From NCBI GenBank assembly GCA_032718475.1, contig JAUCBJ010000765.1, forward strand, positions 1 through 64,000: DNA of 64,000 nucleotides, given 5' to 3'. This document shows, in pieces, positions 20,037-29,681 of this stretch. Position numbers and translations under genes: made by a program. The notes beneath the pieces are model-generated. The model saw only the letters and a list, made by a program, of their open reading frames with translations. It did not search any database and was not told where the DNA came from. The number at the start of each line of letters is the position of its first letter. The first letter of the stretch is position 1. The stretch comes from Nemertoderma westbladi (lineage: Eukaryota; Xenacoelomorpha; Nemertodermatida; Nemertodermatidae).

Positions 20037-22118
20037 CTAACTCTGTTTTGAGGCAGGAGACAAATCATAATCTCCCGTCTCGATACGTGTCTCCTCTAAT
20101 AACACAATATCTTGGACCGGTCGGTCCAAGGTGTGTAAACCATTAGTTTTACACTTTTTTGGGTGTGGACACTTGCACCTAATTATCACAGTGACTGTGC
20201 GCACTATGTTTTGCACGTCTGGGTGTGTGTGCAAGATCACTCCCGTCTCCCAATACTTTCTCTTGACAATGGGTTCGGTTATCAAGACGTAATCTCCCCT
20301 TTGGAGACTCCGAACCGTTTTGTACCACTTTGTTCTGGTAGATATGGTGGGAAGATAGTATTCCCGCCAATATTCCCAGAATGTGTACGCCACAAACTGT
20401 GTCACTTTCCAGCTTTTACGACTATATAGGTCGGCACTAATGGGTTCTGATGCCGGCACAAGAAATGCTGGACTCTGCATTAGCAAATGATTCGGCGTTA
20501 ATGCAACACCGTCTGGCAACATAGCTATCGGCCTCGAGTTTAGGGTATGCTCGATTTCAATGAAAGCTGTGACCAGTTCGTCGTCGGTAAGTTGTTTGTT
20601 TACAGGCAACGTCTTGGCAATGGCCTGCTTTACAGAGCGAACTAAACGCTCCCAACTTCCTCCTCTCCAAGGACTTTCTGGAGTATTGAATCTCCACTCT
20701 ACTCTTTGCGGCAAAAGTGCTGCAGAAATTTCCTTATTCTGTGCCGCTTTATGAGCCGCGTTCAACTCGCTATTCCCTCCGACAAAGTTTGTACCCTTAT
20801 CAGAGTAGAACGCCTTTACTAGTCCTCTCCTGGCCATAAATCTCTTTAAGGCCAGGAGCAGAGATTTGGTCGACATGTCTGCCACACGCTCGATATGTAT
20901 GGCTCTACTCGCCATGCATGTCAGTAGCAGGCCCCATCGCTTGTGGGTCAGCCGTCCACTCTTTGCTTCAATCGGACCAAAACAATCCACCCCTGTGTTC
21001 GTAAAGGGTGGGTCATATGCCTGCACTCTCGCTTCCGGGAGTTCAGCCATCTCCTGTTCCAATACTCTAGCGTTCACTCTCTTGCAAACCAGACAGGCGT
21101 CGTACATAGTGCCGACTGCCCTGCTTGGCTGCAATAGAATGAATCGTTGTCTCGCTGCCGACAAACAGTGTAACTTTCCCGCGTGATGCAACCTCTTGTG
21201 TATATCCCATAGAATCGCTCTTTGCAATTCTATCGGGTGACTAGGGATTATCACTGGGAACCGAAACTGTGAATTTATGTCGACAGTCTGGATTCTCGAT
21301 CTATGACAAATCAAACCCTTATGGATTAATGGACTCCATTTTCTAAGGGGTTTATAGAGAACTGGTCGTTGAGCCGATAATAGATGGAATTCTTTGGGGA
21401 AGGCACACATTTGATAATGTTTCAAATGCTTTAATTCCGCTTGATCAATCTCATCCTCTGTCAGAGGTTGTTTCAATTTCCGAATTCGCTCACTATTGGT
21501 GCTCAATGGTTCTCTCAAATGTTTCGAATGTTTTAAACAAAGGTACGAAATGTATCGGCTTAGCCACGCAGTTCTTTTACAAATTGTCAGCCAAGAGGCA
21601 GACGAATTTAGTAATTTGTCATAAACACTGCATGACTCTAATGCCAGCGACGGTTGTCCGCTAACTAATGGAAGTTTCGAATCCAAACCCGCAGGTTTGG
21701 AAACCAAAGACTCCATTGTGTCGGTCATTTTCTGTCCGTCACTTACCAATTGTGACTCCGGTTTAGTCTGTAAGGGTGGTTTTATGTCATAACTTACCCT
21801 TCCGGACCTAGTAGTCACGTAAGTCTGTTGGTCTGACAGGTCTCCGGGCCGCTCCAATGACTCTTCAGGCCGCTCCAGTGACTCTTCAGGCCGCTCCAAT
21901 GACTTAAGTTTGGCTTTAGACTTTGACTTAGAGACTTTCTCCACCTTGACTTCTGCATCTTCAGGCATCGGATTGGTCACAATCTTTAGTCGCTCTGGCC
22001 AATGTTCCTGTGTCCTCGTTAGAAAATCAGGCCCATGCAACCAAAACTCCTGCGACTCTTCCTGACAGAATTCCGCCGGCATTGCACCTCTCGAAGTTAT
22101 GTCGGCCGGGTTCAACAC
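20037..22118 (-). CDS. pol: Element B pol, integrase portion
   Basis: This stretch of 693 codons is in the same frame as the RT segment upstream, separated by nonsense codons. It opens with NPADITSRG, the RNase H-integrase linker typical of BEL/Pao. A zinc-binding HHCC domain follows at about 307-345 (HKRLHHAGKLH ... CLVC). The catalytic core has D378 (GVDCFGP), D440 (YSDKGTNFVGG) and E490 (GGSWERLV), with spacing usual for the family. The C-terminal part resembles the DUF5641 domain that follows BEL integrases. A seven-residue repeat (LERPEES) occurs three times near 74-91. The listed start is not an ATG. The segment is really the 3' part of pol. Confidence 0.88.
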   Translation of the reverse strand: MLNPADITSRGAMPAEFCQEESQEFWLHGPDFLTRTQEHWPERLKIVTNPMPEDAEVKVEKVSKSKSKAKLKSLERPEESLERPEESLERPGDLSDQQTYVTTRSGRVSYDIKPPLQTKPESQLVSDGQKMTDTMESLVSKPAGLDSKLPLVSGQPSLALESCSVYDKLLNSSASWLTICKRTAWLSRYISYLCLKHSKHLREPLSTNSERIRKLKQPLTEDEIDQAELKHLKHYQMCAFPKEFHLLSAQRPVLYKPLRKWSPLIHKGLICHRSRIQTVDINSQFRFPVIIPSHPIELQRAILWDIHKRLHHAGKLHCLSAARQRFILLQPSRAVGTMYDACLVCKRVNARVLEQEMAELPEARVQAYDPPFTNTGVDCFGPIEAKSGRLTHKRWGLLLTCMASRAIHIERVADMSTKSLLLALKRFMARRGLVKAFYSDKGTNFVGGNSELNAAHKAAQNKEISAALLPQRVEWRFNTPESPWRGGSWERLVRSVKQAIAKTLPVNKQLTDDELVTAFIEIEHTLNSRPIAMLPDGVALTPNHLLMQSPAFLVPASEPISADLYSRKSWKVTQFVAYTFWEYWREYYLPTISTRTKWYKTVRSLQRGDYVLITEPIVKRKYWETGVILHTHPDVQNIVRTVTVIIRCKCPHPKKCKTNGLHTLDRPVQDIVLLEETRIETGDYDLSPASKQS

Positions 22119-22286
22119 TCCCGGACAATGTCACCATTGTTCCTTCGTCGAAAAGTCAACGATCTGAGCGCGTCTATTGGCCACAAATGTCTTTAGTGCA
22201 ATATTGTCGGCCGCAATGTATACTAACACTAAGGATGCGTCCGTCCAATAGAATAAGGTCAATGTCGTGTCTAACTCCTCAGTTAT
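22119..22286 (-). pseudogene. Element B RNase H distal part between two nonsense codons
   Basis: The pol frame continues here without a shift and includes YWTDASLV and FVANRRAQIV, the distal RNase H region. A TAA at 22287-22289 ends the upstream ORF and a TGA at 22131-22133 lies just before NPADITSRG. The RT and integrase ORFs are in the same frame, so the break consists of these two stops, not an intron or a frameshift. Confidence 0.75.
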
Positions 22287-24251
22287 TTACTTACTTACCT
22301 CGACTGAGACTACAGCCGCCTGTAACTCTGCACGAGGGACAGTCATGTATTTGACCGGCATTGTCTTTGATCTAGAAGTCACAAAGGCCGTCTCAAATTT
22401 GTCCTGACTTACCTCTCGGCGTAGGTAGGCTACCATACCAAAGCCGGTGTCACTTGCGTCACTGAATAGATGGAGTTCGAGATCAGCTGGAAATACCAGC
22501 TGATTCGGAAAGTAGGAACGGGGTACGTCTATGTTTTTCAATAGATGTAACTCGGCTTCCCACTCCCTCCACTGCTTTGCATGTATAGGAGATATTGGTT
22601 CGTCCCACTCTACGTCGGACAACCAAATTTTCCTCATGCACGCTCGTGCCTGTAATATAACCGGACTGATAAAGTTCATCGGGTCAAATAGTCTACTTAA
22701 TGTCGATAAGCAAATCCTCTTTGTCAAAATTTTGTCTGGGCTACTGGGCTCAAATCTAACTCTTACCTGGAACTTATCTGAGTTCGGGTTCCAAGCTAGT
22801 CCCAGTACTCGCGCCATGGGGATTGGTTCTACCCCCAATTCAATGTCTCCGCTCCCACGATCTTTCACCGGGAACGACTCTAATAGGGCCTCCGAGTTAG
22901 TAGTGAACTTGGTCAGAGGAAAACCCCCTGTAGCCAAGCACTCTTGCAGGCCGTGAGCCACTTCTATGGCTTGTTCCGCCGTGTCCTTGGACACCAATCC
23001 GTCGTCCATGTAGAAGTTTCTCAAGATGGACTCGATAACCTCTACTGGGTACTTACCAATCTGGGCTGTTGCCGTTTTCTTTAAAACGAACAGCGTGCCA
23101 TTCGGACTATCGCGGGCGCCAAATATCCTAACGTACATTTGGTATGTAACCACTGGGCCGGATAAGTCTTCATTCTCGTACCAGAGAAATCGAAGGCTAT
23201 CCTGGTCTGCCTTACAGGCTCTTACCTGGTGGAACATCGCCTCGATGTCACAAGTAAATGCGAATCGCCGCTGTCTAAAACGCAACAGTATTCCTATCAA
23301 ATAATTATTCAGGTTGGGACCATCCATCAACTCTGAATTCAGGGACATACCTCTATAGACTGCTGCGCAGTCGTTGACTACTCGGACCTTGTCTGGCTTG
23401 TCAGGGTGAGTCACATAGTGGTGTGGGAGGTAATAAGTCTGGTCTGTCACTAAGTCAGGATCCTCTACCTTCCCAGCAAATCCCTTGGCGAAATAGTTGT
23501 TGATCTGGGCGCAATACTTCTCCCTAATGCCTGGATTCTTCAACAACCGAGCCCTTACTCCGTTCAATCTTTTCAAGGCTAAGTTGTAGTTGTTCTCCAA
23601 CTTAGGTGGTTGTCGACGCCACAACATTCCAACTTCAAAATGTCCAGTTGGTAGTAGACGTATAGTGTCTTCCATCATCTCCAGCGACCGTTTCTCATCA
23701 GTAGACATGGCTAGGTCATATCCACCGGGTTCCATTGCGTCCCTATCCAGCCATTCGACGGTTCTGGCTCCTGTCTCGAGGTCCTGGCGTATCAATTCCT
23801 TCTGTAGCTCCTCCTCACTGTACTGGAAAATGTCTAGGTCTCGATATTTAGCCACTTGACCCTCCACTATGTCAGTATAAGTCAAAACGTTAGTCAGATA
23901 AGTAGCGTGGGCCGCTGAACCAGACCCACGGGTCTGATAACAGTAGTCCTCGGGTTCACTATCTGTCCGGTCATTGTGAAGTGGTTCCGACAACCTAACA
24001 TTATCGGGAATCAACTCCTCGTCCGACTCGCTAAAGTCACTATAGTGGTCAATACAGGTTCTCCTAAACTCGTCTATGTCTGGTGGTTCTACTAACGGTG
24101 GTTGAATTATAGACTGTAATTCGTCGTATCTGTTTATTGGCTTGTCGCCACCTGTAAACTCATAAGACATGGGTACTCGTGTATACCAACCTAGTATGGT
24201 CCTATGGGCATGTGGTCCATTGACATGCGGCTCAGCTGGTCTCGATCCCAT
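22287..24251 (-). CDS. pol: Element B pol, reverse transcriptase and RNase H
   Basis: This 654-codon frame overlaps the end of gag-pro by about 60 nt in the -1 frame. The GWYTRVP block near residue 21 joins protease to RT. RT motifs are CDIEAMFHQV (D335) and YMDD at 414-417; many BEL/Pao elements have YVDD here. RNase H begins at FSDASDTGFG (D598) with E642. The frame ends at a TAA inside RNase H, directly after GAGGTAAGTAAG. The first ATG falls in the overlap with gag-pro, so expression would need a -1 shift or be lost. I see no classical slippery heptamer in the overlap. Confidence 0.88.
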   Translation of the reverse strand: MGSRPAEPHVNGPHAHRTILGWYTRVPMSYEFTGGDKPINRYDELQSIIQPPLVEPPDIDEFRRTCIDHYSDFSESDEELIPDNVRLSEPLHNDRTDSEPEDYCYQTRGSGSAAHATYLTNVLTYTDIVEGQVAKYRDLDIFQYSEEELQKELIRQDLETGARTVEWLDRDAMEPGGYDLAMSTDEKRSLEMMEDTIRLLPTGHFEVGMLWRRQPPKLENNYNLALKRLNGVRARLLKNPGIREKYCAQINNYFAKGFAGKVEDPDLVTDQTYYLPHHYVTHPDKPDKVRVVNDCAAVYRGMSLNSELMDGPNLNNYLIGILLRFRQRRFAFTCDIEAMFHQVRACKADQDSLRFLWYENEDLSGPVVTYQMYVRIFGARDSPNGTLFVLKKTATAQIGKYPVEVIESILRNFYMDDGLVSKDTAEQAIEVAHGLQECLATGGFPLTKFTTNSEALLESFPVKDRGSGDIELGVEPIPMARVLGLAWNPNSDKFQVRVRFEPSSPDKILTKRICLSTLSRLFDPMNFISPVILQARACMRKIWLSDVEWDEPISPIHAKQWREWEAELHLLKNIDVPRSYFPNQLVFPADLELHLFSDASDTGFGMVAYLRREVSQDKFETAFVTSRSKTMPVKYMTVPRAELQAAVVSVEVSK

Positions 24252-27200
24252 ATTTGGTGTGCGATCAGCTGTTCTGCACCAATCAACATAGAAACATTCC
24301 TATAACCTACCTGGTGTCTGGGTATCCTGAGCTTGTCAAAATACTCCTGTGCTATGGGACTCAACGGCGGCACCTTACCTAACTGCCTGCCGAATCCCTT
24401 CATAGCTAGACACTTAAATCCGTCCAATGGCAAAGCTTTCCGTTCTTGTCGAGTATGCTGGTCTCTCGGAAGTAGGGAATCTAGTTCTACCGAAATTCTG
24501 TGTCCCTTGAGGTCTCCTACTCCATGCATAGACTTCAACTCTATTTGGATCTCCTCAGCGTCCTGGAAGCTAGAAACGGCTCTCGCCACTTCCTCGTCGA
24601 TATAAGATAATGTGGACGCAGTGTCCAACATCACATATATTCGCTTCGATCCCTTATCGCCAGTGAGTTTCACCGGAATCACGCTAAATATTTCCGACGT
24701 GGCCGATGATAAATACGTCCGCGCGCTGGTCGATGAACTATCCGCGGTGAAACCTTGGCAGGTCACTTCTCTCGCGCTCGACTCGCCATCCTCGTCCGAC
24801 GAACCTGGTTGGTAACCATCGTCCTGGATGCCAGTGTACGTATTCCTCCTTATCGATACGGGTTCTTTGCTCCCCTTCCTGTGAGGATTTCGCTGTAAGT
24901 AACGGTCCGTTGGGGTGTGGAAATCCGCATGTAGCAACTTGTGATGTAGTCTGACGCATTCCATGCATCCGTCCTTGCTGTTCGGGCACTGCCGCCGTAC
25001 ATGACCTGGCGCAAGACATGCCCAACAGGTGTCCAACGTCCGCACTTGAACTCTTCTCTGTTCCGAATTTAATTCTTTGAACCGTCTGCAACTATCTAAC
25101 TTATGATCGTCAGATCTTACCTCCTTTAGTAAACAGTATTGGCAACCTACAAATCCATCCGGCAACTCCTGTTGCTTTAACCTAGGTCTATCTAACCGCT
25201 CACCTGACCATACTCGCGAGTCTGATCTAAAGGCTGGGGTACTCGAATTATATCTGTCTACTGAGTTAAATGTCACAGTGGTCCTGTCATCGTCAAAACT
25301 TACCATAGACTTACCAGTAACAGGTTTAGACTCCCTCATATTCTCTTCTGAGAAGTTTGATTTCATCTCTGCTACTGCGTCTGTGGCTATCATGTCATGA
25401 ATATGCTGAAGTGTCAATACTTTACCTTGGCCCTCCAACTTATTCTCTAATTTGCGCCATTTCTGTCGATAACGCATGTTTAGACGTCTTATTACGCTCT
25501 TTAAAACTTCGGCGTGATCACCATGATGAGGTAGATTCACCGTCCTCAAGATGTCCAATGCGTTCGAAATAGCGTTCGCTAAGTTCAAAAGCTCTAACGG
25601 AGTTGTAATCCGTCCGCCCTTACCCAAGTCTTCTACTATCGACTGCGCCATCTTGGTTTTATTCCCGTAGATGTCGCTAAGCGTCTTCATTGCTAACTCG
25701 AATGCCCGTTCATTGCCGACGAAGTTATCAGCAATGGCTCTAGGTTCTCGATGGAGCATCTGAAGCAAATAGTTGAACTTCTCGTTGGGAGTAAAGGTGC
25801 TGTTGGTTAGCTGCTCGTCGACATAGGTTTTAAAGGTCCTCCAGTGCTTATGGTTGCCCATAAACTTCTGGGGTTGTTGCGTCGGCAGTCCTTGCCTAGC
25901 AGCAAACTTACCTATGTCTCTAAGGGTTGCGTCGTTCCGGGTTAACAAATGGTTTAGTTCCGCAGGGTTGTTAAGTCTGGTCCTTTCCCGGTGGTTCCAA
26001 CTTACCTGCTCCGCGTCGGTCCTTCTTTCCTTATAGTTTCGGGACTTCTGACGTCTCATTTCTTCCTCTTCATCGCTTGACTCAGTGTCAGTCCTTAGCG
26101 CTCGCGATGGTTTGCGCGCCGAGGCCCTGACCCAAGCTTCCTCAATAAATCTTTCCGCCGAATTTTCGAAATTGGGATTATGAATATTCGTGACAGGCGT
26201 CCTTACCTGAGGTCTATGTGGTATAGTCTCCTCCGATATACGTACTCGTTGACTAGGCTGGACTTTATCTAATTCAGGCCTGCTAGGATTTGAATTACTT
26301 CTTACCTGGGCTGCTTCCTTTAACCGTAGGTTGCTAAGCATGTCCGTTATAGGTTGGATGTGTGGCGACATAGCTTGCGCTAAACTAGCACTTAACTCAT
26401 CCCTCGTAATAAATTCCTGGCTAGGGTTCTGTTGTATAGTCGGCTCTATCTGAGTAATCCGCTGTCTCTCATATGATCCCTCTTCCGGTTTAACCCGGAA
26501 GTTCTCCGTCGAACTGGGTCGGCGCTCCGTCCGCGTATTCCAAACCCGCGGGTTCGGTTCGCCAAGTACTCGTCCCGTTGGAGTTTCTTCTCTAAACTCT
26601 CCGTTGTCGCGTTCGGTGTATAGTGGTGCGGTGTTCCGATGACGTAGATCCTGGGCGATAGGTGAAGCACTAATACCAACTGGCGTGCGATATGTAGAGA
26701 ACGGTTTAACGATCCGTGTACTCGTAATAGCTGGACCGGGTATAGGAATTCTGGTGGTCGTCGACTCGCGTATGGTCGGAGTTCTCGCTTCCTGTTCGGC
26801 CTTCTGCAGTGCGAACAGTTCTCGCAACTCAGTCCCTACACTCGCCCCACATTCTTCGATCATTCGCATCCCCTTCTCGGCGATTTCATTCGCCTTCCTA
26901 GTCCGTTCTTCGCTCTCTAAACTTAATCTCGCACTTTCCAACTGCGCCAGTTTACGTTCTTCTTCTTCCCTCGCTCGTCTCGCTGCGCCCTCTTCTTCCA
27001 CACGCGCCCTTTCTTCATACAACGCTTGTCGCTCTTTCTCGATCTCGAGTTCGCGTTCCTTGCGTTCGCGTTCAAGTTCGAGTTCACGTTTCTTTTGTTC
27101 GCGTTCGAGCTGGAGTTCGCGTTCCTTGCGTTCGCGTTCAAGCTGGAGTTCGCGTTCTTTCTGCTCGCGTTCAAGTTCGAGTTCGCGTTCCTTGCGTTTG

Positions 27201-28399
27201 CGTTCAAGTTGAAGTTCACGTTCCTTCTGCTCGCGTTCCGCTCGCTCACGCTTACCTTTATCTTCCAATTCGCGCAACTTCGCGTCTAACTTACGTGTTC
27301 GCTCCCGTTCCCGCTCGGCTTCCTTCCGTGCTTCCGATGCACGCAAAACTTCCGCCTGCTGTTCGTCTAGTCGGCGTCTTCTCTCCTCCGCCGAGTTGTG
27401 CGAAACAAGGGATCTAGCACATATTACCTTACCTCGCGCGTGACTAACCTGGGAATCGCCGCTGTCTCTAGATGCATCATCGGGTGGAGTCAACGTCCTC
27501 TGTTGGATGTTCTCCGTCGTCGGTAGCACCTGGCCCGGCACCACCACTCCATTCTGCATCAGCCAGCTAGTAACTTCCCTCTGATACCTGCGCTCCTCCT
27601 TGTCTTGGATCTCTTCTTGCTCCACTAACTCTCTCAACTCTGCGTCACTCACTTGAGTCGCCTGCGCTTGTGATGCCCATAGCAGCCAGTTCTCCGTCCT
27701 AACTCGTCGGAATCGCTCCGATAACTCGCGGTGCTCCAACAAGGCTGCTAAAACCCTGTCGTAAATCCTCGTCGCTACGTCGCTCGACTGAGACTCTACT
27801 GCCTTCTTCGCTAGGACTGCAAGCTCCTCCGTTTGTTTGAATAACGCTGAGTTGTATCCTCTTCTAATCTCTACTAACTCTACCCTCCCGATGCTCGCTG
27901 AGTCAGCTAACATCTTCCTTACCTTGTCCGTTGTCCGAGTTATATGTCCGGCATGCGCGCGAAGTTTCTTCTTTATCGCAATGTCAAGTTCTCTATCACT
28001 TACCTGACTCACACTCGGTGGACTTGAAGGGTTATTTCGGGAACTACGGGTACTCCTTACAGCCGTCGGGACCACGGCACTTACCATACCCACAGGTCTG
28101 GAAACCGGGCTCCGGGCTCTCGCTTCTGCTACACTACCCTCCCTATCACTCACCTCTGTCCGGGCTGCCGTACAGTCCTTCCTATCAGTAGCGGTAGGGG
28201 ATCCTAATACTATTACTTGAGGTTGCTGTTCTTCCTCACTAGTCACTGTCTCGTCCTCCTGTTCACTTACGTCAGCGTCGCTCGCTGCGTCGTCATAGTC
28301 GGCATTGTCATCAACAGTAATGTTTACGCTATCGTCAGTCGGCGGTCCGGCCGCCGTCTCATAGCTGTCCTCTAGTGCCTCCTTGTCTGAGACACTCAT
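24191..28399 (-). CDS. gag-pro: Element B gag-protease polyprotein
   Basis: This 1402-residue frame starts at an ATG with A at -3. It has an acidic, low-complexity N terminus. At about 350-490 there is a long charged coiled coil built from ten-residue repeats such as KERELQLERE, encoded by 30-bp repeats at 27020-27250. The DUF1759-like gag core (PQKFMGNHKHW) lies at about 845-965. Zinc knuckles lie at about 1085-1160 (CQYC, CWACLAPGHVRRQC, CMECVRLHHKLLH). The aspartic protease motif MLDTASTLSYID is near 1257. The product would form the particle and process the polyprotein. Sense-strand GGTAAG words are strikingly common here, encoding QVS, EVS and QVR. The frame is intact. Confidence 0.9.
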   Translation of the reverse strand: MSVSDKEALEDSYETAAGPPTDDSVNITVDDNADYDDAASDADVSEQEDETVTSEEEQQPQVIVLGSPTATDRKDCTAARTEVSDREGSVAEARARSPVSRPVGMVSAVVPTAVRSTRSSRNNPSSPPSVSQVSDRELDIAIKKKLRAHAGHITRTTDKVRKMLADSASIGRVELVEIRRGYNSALFKQTEELAVLAKKAVESQSSDVATRIYDRVLAALLEHRELSERFRRVRTENWLLWASQAQATQVSDAELRELVEQEEIQDKEERRYQREVTSWLMQNGVVVPGQVLPTTENIQQRTLTPPDDASRDSGDSQVSHARGKVICARSLVSHNSAEERRRRLDEQQAEVLRASEARKEAERERERTRKLDAKLRELEDKGKRERAEREQKERELQLERKRKERELELEREQKERELQLERERKERELQLEREQKKRELELERERKERELEIEKERQALYEERARVEEEGAARRAREEEERKLAQLESARLSLESEERTRKANEIAEKGMRMIEECGASVGTELRELFALQKAEQEARTPTIRESTTTRIPIPGPAITSTRIVKPFSTYRTPVGISASPIAQDLRHRNTAPLYTERDNGEFREETPTGRVLGEPNPRVWNTRTERRPSSTENFRVKPEEGSYERQRITQIEPTIQQNPSQEFITRDELSASLAQAMSPHIQPITDMLSNLRLKEAAQVRSNSNPSRPELDKVQPSQRVRISEETIPHRPQVRTPVTNIHNPNFENSAERFIEEAWVRASARKPSRALRTDTESSDEEEEMRRQKSRNYKERRTDAEQVSWNHRERTRLNNPAELNHLLTRNDATLRDIGKFAARQGLPTQQPQKFMGNHKHWRTFKTYVDEQLTNSTFTPNEKFNYLLQMLHREPRAIADNFVGNERAFELAMKTLSDIYGNKTKMAQSIVEDLGKGGRITTPLELLNLANAISNALDILRTVNLPHHGDHAEVLKSVIRRLNMRYRQKWRKLENKLEGQGKVLTLQHIHDMIATDAVAEMKSNFSEENMRESKPVTGKSMVSFDDDRTTVTFNSVDRYNSSTPAFRSDSRVWSGERLDRPRLKQQELPDGFVGCQYCLLKEVRSDDHKLDSCRRFKELNSEQRRVQVRTLDTCWACLAPGHVRRQCPNSKDGCMECVRLHHKLLHADFHTPTDRYLQRNPHRKGSKEPVSIRRNTYTGIQDDGYQPGSSDEDGESSAREVTCQGFTADSSSTSARTYLSSATSEIFSVIPVKLTGDKGSKRIYVMLDTASTLSYIDEEVARAVSSFQDAEEIQIELKSMHGVGDLKGHRISVELDSLLPRDQHTRQERKALPLDGFKCLAMKGFGRQLGKVPPLSPIAQEYFDKLRIPRHQVGYRNVSMLIGAEQLIAHQIWDRDQLSRMSMDHMPIGPY

Positions 28400-29681
28400 A
28401 GTCTAAATAATGTTTGCCTTCCGGCAAAATATCTCGCAAAGGTTCGAGATATAATTATAATTTAACCGAAATACGGTCAAATTATTTGTCAAATAATCAG
28501 TTGGTCCAAATGTCAAAATAAATTCGCAATGCAATATTGTGAATTTAATGGGGTATATAGTTATAGCAAATACTAGCACAATATTTAAACAAAAATATTA
28601 TTATATAGCTACTATATAGCATTAAATACCAGTATAGCACAAAATAACTTTGAATCTAATACAAAATATTCAAAATAAACTTGCCGCCCGAATATTTCTA
28701 ATTTTATATATATATATAGCTCCAATTAACGTAATTTTAGTTTCAAATATTATATGTATCCACTAGCGCGTGGCTACATCTTCGGGTTGTGACTCTCTCT
28801 AACTCTCTCTCTAACTTGAGCAATTCAAAAAACCATGGCCGGCTAAACCTAAATATCCTAACTAATAAATTGAGTTCAGCTTCGCAGTTAAACAACCGAT
28901 AATTTTTTACTGCTTCCACAAACACACTGGTGCCAACAGAACAACTAACCTTGTTTGCTGTGAGATTCCACGTCCGCGTCCAAAGATTCAGGCCCTTCGC
29001 TGATTGCAAACCGAACCCGCAGACCCACACGAACCCCAAACTCAGAAGTTCCGTCTTGCCATGTATCTCCAGATGGTATAAAATAACTAAGCGGTTACCT
29101 AACATACCGGTACAAAACTCTAGAATTTTACAAAATAATTTTGACCGAAACTGAATTCTCGCAAACCTAGCTAAAATTTTCAAAAAACTTACTAATTACA
29201 ATTTGCCCTAAGGCCTAAGGAACTGCTGTATTCGCAATTAGCAAAAACGCACTACCGTACATCCACTGTATGCAGTACAGTAAGTAAAACAGTACACCAA
29301 CCTAACAGCCTAATAATACTGTGTGTGGTACGGCAAACAAATGTCCTTCTACCGTCCGCAGTAACAACAATCAGCCTAATGTACTACTGTACTATTGTAC
29401 GCAGCCAGTGAATACAGTAATCTAAACTAACAGCCTAAAAGAATATACTCAATGTTCTACCGTACGCTAGCCTATAGCCTACAGCAGACGATCACGTGCT
29501 CCAATTTATTACTTAATACTGTGATACTACTATCAGCCTAAGAATACACTATTGACCGCTGCAAGCAACAGCCAATAATCACGTATCACTGATACAAAGT
29601 ATCAGTGATCTAAACTAATCAGCCTAAGAATACTCACTGCCTTACTGTACGCGGTACAGCAAAGCAACCAACACGTATCAC
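28400..29681 (-). other. Element B untranslated leader
   Basis: This is the AT-rich leader between the 5' LTR and gag. The minus-strand ORF at 28743-29183 (146 codons) has no family resemblance and sits in an AT-rich leader, so I do not call it a gene. On the sense strand the LTR end GTTTATCA is followed by GTGATACGTGTTGGTTGC. A primer-binding site should lie here but I could not match a tRNA. CCGAACCCGCAGACCC near 29010 may be a degraded copy of the dispersed palindrome. Confidence 0.6.

Noticed and set aside
24191-24251. Programmed frameshift heptamer between protease and RT
   Set aside because: No X-XXY-YYZ type sequence is visible in the overlap, so only the frame relation is reported.
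28743-29183. 146-codon ORF in the element B leader
   Set aside because: There is no recognisable domain, it is in AT-rich untranslated sequence, and coding signals are weak. It could be revisited if conserved in sister copies.
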